Part shown: piece after piece, positions 60,413-64,000 of the stretch | Layout: every line of letters starts with the position of its first letter | Numbering within the stretch: the stretch's first letter is position 1 | From: an uncultured Gammaproteobacteria bacterium | GTDB lineage: Bacteria > Pseudomonadota > Gammaproteobacteria > Arenicellales > JAANXG01 | Direction: 5' to 3' | DNA length: 64,000 nt | Assembly (NCBI GenBank): GCA_947258785.1 | Contig: CAMYJT010000001.1 | Coordinates: 186,001-250,000 of the forward strand | Translations under genes and position numbers: made by a program | Notes under the pieces: generated by a model | What the model saw: only the letters and a program-made list of their open reading frames with translations | Told to the model about the DNA's origin: nothing | The model's database searches: none

Positions 60413-61440
60413 GGGTCCTGGTCGTCAAAACCAGCTCTCTCGGTGACGTCCTCCATACCCTTCCAGCGCTCACCGACGCCAGCCGTGCGTTACCAGATCT
60501 GCGGATCGACTGGGTGGTGGAGGAAGCCTTTGGTGAGGTGCCGGGCTGGCACCCCGCGGTCGAGCGGACCATTCCGGTTGCAAATCGGCGCTGGCGTCGG
60601 CGCCCATACGGGCTCCTGACTGGGGAAGGGCTGGCCTTCTGGCACAGGCTTCGCCGTCGACATTATGACCTGGTGATCGACGCGCAGGGCCTGTTGAAAA
60701 GCGCCGTCATTGCGCTGGTGGCACGCGGTGAGCGCTGCGGACTGGCGGCCGACAGCGCCCGCGAACCATTGGCCGCTTGGTTGTATCAGCGAAAGATTCG
60801 TGTCACAGACCGAGGACATGCCATCGATCGGCTACGCAACTTGTTTGCGGCCGGGCTGGGATACGACCGGCCTCAGACCCCGGCCGAGTACGGCATACGG
60901 CGGGAGCAACTGGAGACTACCATGACACCGCATGACGTCAGCTATGTCGTATTTCTCCATGGCACCACCTGGCCGAGTAAACACTGGCCGGAGCAATACT
61001 GGCGCGATCTGGTGCGGCTCGCCAACGATGCCGGTATCTCGGTGTGGCTCCCATGGGGCAGCGACCAAGAACGCGGGCGCGCCGAAAGACTGGCCGCAGG
61101 TTCCGAGTCCGCGCAGGTGTTGCCCTGCCTCGGGTTATCCGAGCTTGCCGCGGTTCTCGCCGGCGCTGCGGGTGCCGTTGCCGTCGACACCGGTCTGGGA
61201 CACCTCTCGGCTGCGGTTGCGACGCCGTGCGTTTCCATATACGGCGCCACCAATCCCGGCTCGACCGGCACGCTCGGGGCGCAACAACGGCACATCACTG
61301 CACAGTTTCCTTGTTCACCGTGTTTGAGCCGCAGCTGTAATTACAGAGGCCCAACTTCGGTCCAGCCGGCGTGCTACCAAACAGTGCCGCCAGAGCGAGT
61401 GTGGAGTACACTTCGGGAATTCTGGAACAAGTCGCGCTAA
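60409..61440 (+). CDS. waaC: LPS heptosyltransferase I
   Basis: 343 residues. M-R-V-L-V-V-K-T-S-S-L-G-D-V-L-H-T-L-P-A at the start is diagnostic of WaaC. V-D-T-G-L-G-H-L-S-A-A lies near residues 262-272 and F-L-H-G-T-T-W-P-S-K-H-W-P near 182-194. It adds the first heptose to KDO. Coupled to waaF by the ATGA overlap and followed by galE after 4 bases. Confidence 0.95.
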   Translation: MRVLVVKTSSLGDVLHTLPALTDASRALPDLRIDWVVEEAFGEVPGWHPAVERTIPVANRRWRRRPYGLLTGEGLAFWHRLRRRHYDLVIDAQGLLKSAVIALVARGERCGLAADSAREPLAAWLYQRKIRVTDRGHAIDRLRNLFAAGLGYDRPQTPAEYGIRREQLETTMTPHDVSYVVFLHGTTWPSKHWPEQYWRDLVRLANDAGISVWLPWGSDQERGRAERLAAGSESAQVLPCLGLSELAAVLAGAAGAVAVDTGLGHLSAAVATPCVSIYGATNPGSTGTLGAQQRHITAQFPCSPCLSRSCNYRGPTSVQPACYQTVPPERVWSTLREFWNKSR

Positions 61441-61444
61441 TCAG

Positions 61445-62482
61445 GTGAATCAAACTGTTTTAGTCACCGGCGGAGCCGGTTACATCGGGTCACACACCAC
61501 ACGGCAACTGCTGGCCGCCGGCCACCGCGTGGTGGTTCTCGATAATTTCTACTCCGGTCATCGATGGGCCGTTGCGAGTGAGGCAACCCTCGTCGAGGGC
61601 GATGCCGGCGACGGTGACCTGATCTGCGAGCTGGTCAGAACACATCAGATTTCCGCGTGCATGCATTTTGCCGGATTCGTCATCGTCCCCGAGTCGATGC
61701 GCGCACCGGCCAAGTACTATCAGAACAATGCCTTGGCTTCGTTCAAGCTCATTCAGGCCTGCCGCCGCGTTGGCGTCCAGCATTTCATCTTTTCATCGAG
61801 CGCGGCGGTTTACGGCATTCCGGCCACGGTGCCGGTAACAGAACGCGCCCACACCGTACCGATAAATCCTTACGGCTTCACAAAGCTGGTTACGGAATGG
61901 ATGCTGTCCGACCTGAGTACCAGCGACTTGATCAACGAAATCGTTGTAGATCAAAGGTTTAATTATGTCGCACTGCGCTATTTCAACGTCGCCGGAGCGG
62001 CGCCCGACGGATCCACCGGTCAGGCTACCCCCAACGCCACACACTTAATCAAAGTCGCCTGCGAGGCCGCCTGTGGCAAGCGGGACTCTGTTAGAATTTT
62101 CGGTACCGACTATGACACGGAAGACGGCACCTGCATCCGCGATTACATTCATGTCGAGGACCTTGCCAGAGCTCATGTCATCGCCCTAGAGTACTTACTT
62201 GCCGAGGGTGAGTCGGTGGTATTGAATTGCGGCTATGGCCGCGGATTTAGCGTCCGAGAGGTATTGAATACCGTTCAGAGAGTCAGTAACAGGGAACTGA
62301 ACATCATCGATGCCCCGCGCCGAGTCGGTGATCCACCGGCATTGATCGCTGACAACCGTGAGATTCGCAAGCGGTTCGATTGGCGCCCGCTGCACGACGA
62401 CCTAGAATTCATATGCAGCACCGCTTACCAGTGGGAAACGAAACTGGACGAACTTCACCAACTGCGGGCAAACCGCGGCTGA
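61445..62482 (+). CDS. galE: UDP-glucose 4-epimerase
   Basis: 345 residues with a GTG start at 61445. The NAD-binding motif T-G-G-A-G-Y-I-G-S-H is at residues 7-16, F-S-S-S-A-A-V-Y-G carries the catalytic serine region, and N-P-Y-G-F-T-K holds the Tyr-x3-Lys pair. It interconverts UDP-glucose and UDP-galactose for core or exopolysaccharide synthesis. It is inserted between waaC and waaG, where Pseudomonas has no gene, with 4-base gaps on both sides, so it is surely in the operon. Confidence 0.94.
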   Translation: MNQTVLVTGGAGYIGSHTTRQLLAAGHRVVVLDNFYSGHRWAVASEATLVEGDAGDGDLICELVRTHQISACMHFAGFVIVPESMRAPAKYYQNNALASFKLIQACRRVGVQHFIFSSSAAVYGIPATVPVTERAHTVPINPYGFTKLVTEWMLSDLSTSDLINEIVVDQRFNYVALRYFNVAGAAPDGSTGQATPNATHLIKVACEAACGKRDSVRIFGTDYDTEDGTCIRDYIHVEDLARAHVIALEYLLAEGESVVLNCGYGRGFSVREVLNTVQRVSNRELNIIDAPRRVGDPPALIADNREIRKRFDWRPLHDDLEFICSTAYQWETKLDELHQLRANRG

Positions 62483-62486
62483 ACCG

Positions 62487-64000
62487 ATGAGACTAGCGTT
62501 TTGCGCATACAAGTATTTCCTTTACGGGGGACTATCCCGGGACATGCTGCGCATTATGGAGGAATGCCGCAATAGAGGTCACACGGTGGTCGTCTATACC
62601 AGCGAATGGCATGGGCCAACCCCGAATGATGTCGAGGTCAGAATCATTCGGGCTTCGGGCTTAACCAATCATACGCGGGCAGCAGCCTTTCACAGAGGTT
62701 TGCGCAAAAAGCTCGTGCACGAACGTTTTGATGCCGTAATTGGTTTCAACAAGATGCCTGGCCTAGACATCTACTACGGTGCAGATTACTGCTACGTGGG
62801 ACGCGCGGTACCGCGCTACAGCTTGGCATACCGCCTAACTCCTCGCTATCACTATTTCCAAAAATTCGAGAAGGCTGTGTTTGGGAAGGCCAGCGACACC
62901 AGGATCCTGTGTTTGTCAGAACGCGAAAAATCAGTGTTTCAGCAGTTCTACCAAACCCCGGAGCAGCGGTTTTGCCTGCTGCCGCCCACCCTGGACCGTA
63001 GACAACTCGCTGACTGCTCGGAGCAGGTGTCCAGAAGAACCCGCCGCGCTTTAAACATCGGTGACGATCAGAACGTCTTGCTCTTCGTGGGCTCCGGCTT
63101 CAAGACGAAAGGCCTGGATCGCGCAATCTCTGCGCTGGCGGCGTTACCGCAACCGGAATTGGCAAAGACCTGTCTGCTGGTCGTCGGGCAAGACAATCCA
63201 AAGCCGTTTCTACGCTTAGCCAAGCGTCTTGGGATATCCGACAAAGTGCGTCTGCTGGGTGGCAGATCCGACGTCCCCGAATTGATGCGGGCGGGTGATC
63301 TGCTGGTCCATCCCGCGTACAGTGAAAACACCGGTACCGTATTGTTGGAGGCAATCACCGCCGGGCTGCCGGTGCTGGCCACCGACGTATGCGGATATGC
63401 CCCGCACATCGAACGCGCGCAGGCAGGGCGCGTACTGAAATCTCCGTTCGTACAAGAAGTCATGAACATCGAACTTGCCGACATGCTCGCTTGCGACGAG
63501 CGCGACAGCTGGAGGGCAAACGGCTTTAACTATCGATGCAATCCAGGACTGTACACCATGCCTGTTTGCGCCACTGATCAGATCCAACAGTGGGCGGAAG
63601 ACAGAAACCGCGGCCGCGTCTCGGCCACACAGATTCAGCAAACAATGCCGTTTCTCCGCGAAGACCTGCGCAAATCTCTGGCCGGTAAAGATTCGTTCGA
63701 GGACGTCTTCAAGATACGCGGCGAAGTATACCGCGAGGCACCCGGTAGGCAAACACTGCGATTTCAAATGTCCGGAAAGAATTATTTTCTCAAGTCACAC
63801 AGCGGTGTAGGGTGGCGGGAAATATTGAAGAATTTGCTTTATTTCCGGCTGCCTGTGATCGACGCCCGCAACGAGTGGCACGGCATACACTGGCTGCATC
63901 GCATCGGTATCGACACCATGAACATTGCTGGATACGGCACTTCCGGTCGCAATCCCGCACGGCGGCGTTCATTCATTATCACCGATGAGCTGCCCGGAAC
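62487..64000 (+). CDS. Fused LPS core glycosyltransferase and heptose kinase (WaaG-WaaP), 3-prime end outside window
   Basis: One open frame from the ATG at 62487 to the window edge, 504 residues. Residues 1 to about 375 are a GT4 enzyme of the WaaG type: M-R-L-A-F-C-A-Y-K-Y-F near the start, G-G-L-S-R-D-M, and the nucleotide-sugar motif E-N-T-G-T-V-L-L-E-A. From residue 387 the sequence becomes WaaP-like: F-L-R-E-D-L-R-K-S-L, G-E-V-Y-R-E-A-P-G-R-Q-T-L-R-F, Y-F-L-K-S-H, G-W-R-E-I-L-K-N-L-L. No stop lies between. It should add the first core hexose and phosphorylate heptose. The kinase catalytic aspartate lies beyond the window. Confidence 0.88.
   Translation, partial: MRLAFCAYKYFLYGGLSRDMLRIMEECRNRGHTVVVYTSEWHGPTPNDVEVRIIRASGLTNHTRAAAFHRGLRKKLVHERFDAVIGFNKMPGLDIYYGADYCYVGRAVPRYSLAYRLTPRYHYFQKFEKAVFGKASDTRILCLSEREKSVFQQFYQTPEQRFCLLPPTLDRRQLADCSEQVSRRTRRALNIGDDQNVLLFVGSGFKTKGLDRAISALAALPQPELAKTCLLVVGQDNPKPFLRLAKRLGISDKVRLLGGRSDVPELMRAGDLLVHPAYSENTGTVLLEAITAGLPVLATDVCGYAPHIERAQAGRVLKSPFVQEVMNIELADMLACDERDSWRANGFNYRCNPGLYTMPVCATDQIQQWAEDRNRGRVSATQIQQTMPFLREDLRKSLAGKDSFEDVFKIRGEVYREAPGRQTLRFQMSGKNYFLKSHSGVGWREILKNLLYFRLPVIDARNEWHGIHWLHRIGIDTMNIAGYGTSGRNPARRRSFIITDELPG

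Overview
The window looks like chromosomal DNA of a gammaproteobacterium, GC-rich (by eye in the high fifties per cent), with short intergenic gaps. Two conserved blocks point there: cutA-dsbD-aroQ-accB-accC-prmA-DUF3426-fis-purH next to fxsA-groES-groEL, and glnE-ilvE-waaF-waaC-(galE)-waaG/waaP, the order also known from Pseudomonas. A CIRCE operator before groES, rather than only sigma-32 control, suggests a deep-branching gammaproteobacterial lineage. I cannot name a genus. No rRNA, tRNA, prophage, intact insertion sequence or CRISPR array was seen.

Layout. 1-12.8 kb is a mosaic of metabolic and accessory genes: the end of a PLP trans-sulfuration enzyme, small hypothetical genes, a Dph6-like ATPase, a GST, a cytochrome c, a metal-free M24/creatinase-like protein facing an alpha/beta hydrolase, an M20 amidohydrolase coupled to a YbdK-type carboxylate-amine ligase, a sulfotransferase, a catalytically dead HtrA homologue, a PcaD-like hydrolase and an orphan HicA-like protein. 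Two copies of a MITE-like element with terminal inverted repeats lie here. 12.9-17.4 kb is a signalling patch: an FNR-like regulator with a possible Fe-S cysteine set, two diguanylate cyclases and a small outer-membrane barrel. 17.7-24.6 kb holds a CPA2 antiporter, thiC, a Pcm-like methyltransferase and a TolC protein. 24.8-28.3 kb is a complete PhnDCEE-type ABC importer. 28.3-34.2 kb (minus strand) carries a HAD phosphatase, waaA, hemF, tsaC, purE and purD.

From 34.4 to 46.8 kb a membrane protein with a spermidine-synthase-like domain sits on the plus strand between purD and purH. It is followed on the minus strand by fis, a DUF3426 protein, prmA (two nonsense codons, both at tryptophan positions), accC, accB, aroQ, a dsbD with two tandem N-terminal alpha domains, and cutA. 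46.8-50.2 kb holds an ABHD10-like hydrolase, fxsA and groESL with promoter, CIRCE and terminator. 50.3-54.6 kb is a complete AapJQMP amino-acid importer with an operator-like dyad and an intercistronic hairpin. 54.7-64 kb has an O-methyltransferase, glnE, ilvE and the LPS inner-core genes waaF, waaC, galE and a waaG-waaP fusion running off the window.

The clearest items for a second look are the prmA double nonsense pseudogene, the waaG-waaP fusion, the duplicated DsbD alpha domain, the MITE-like family, the dead HtrA homologue and the coupled amide-ligase/amidohydrolase pair. I found no convincing entirely new multi-gene system; the ligase/hydrolase cluster at 4.3-9.9 kb is the best candidate for an undescribed pathway.
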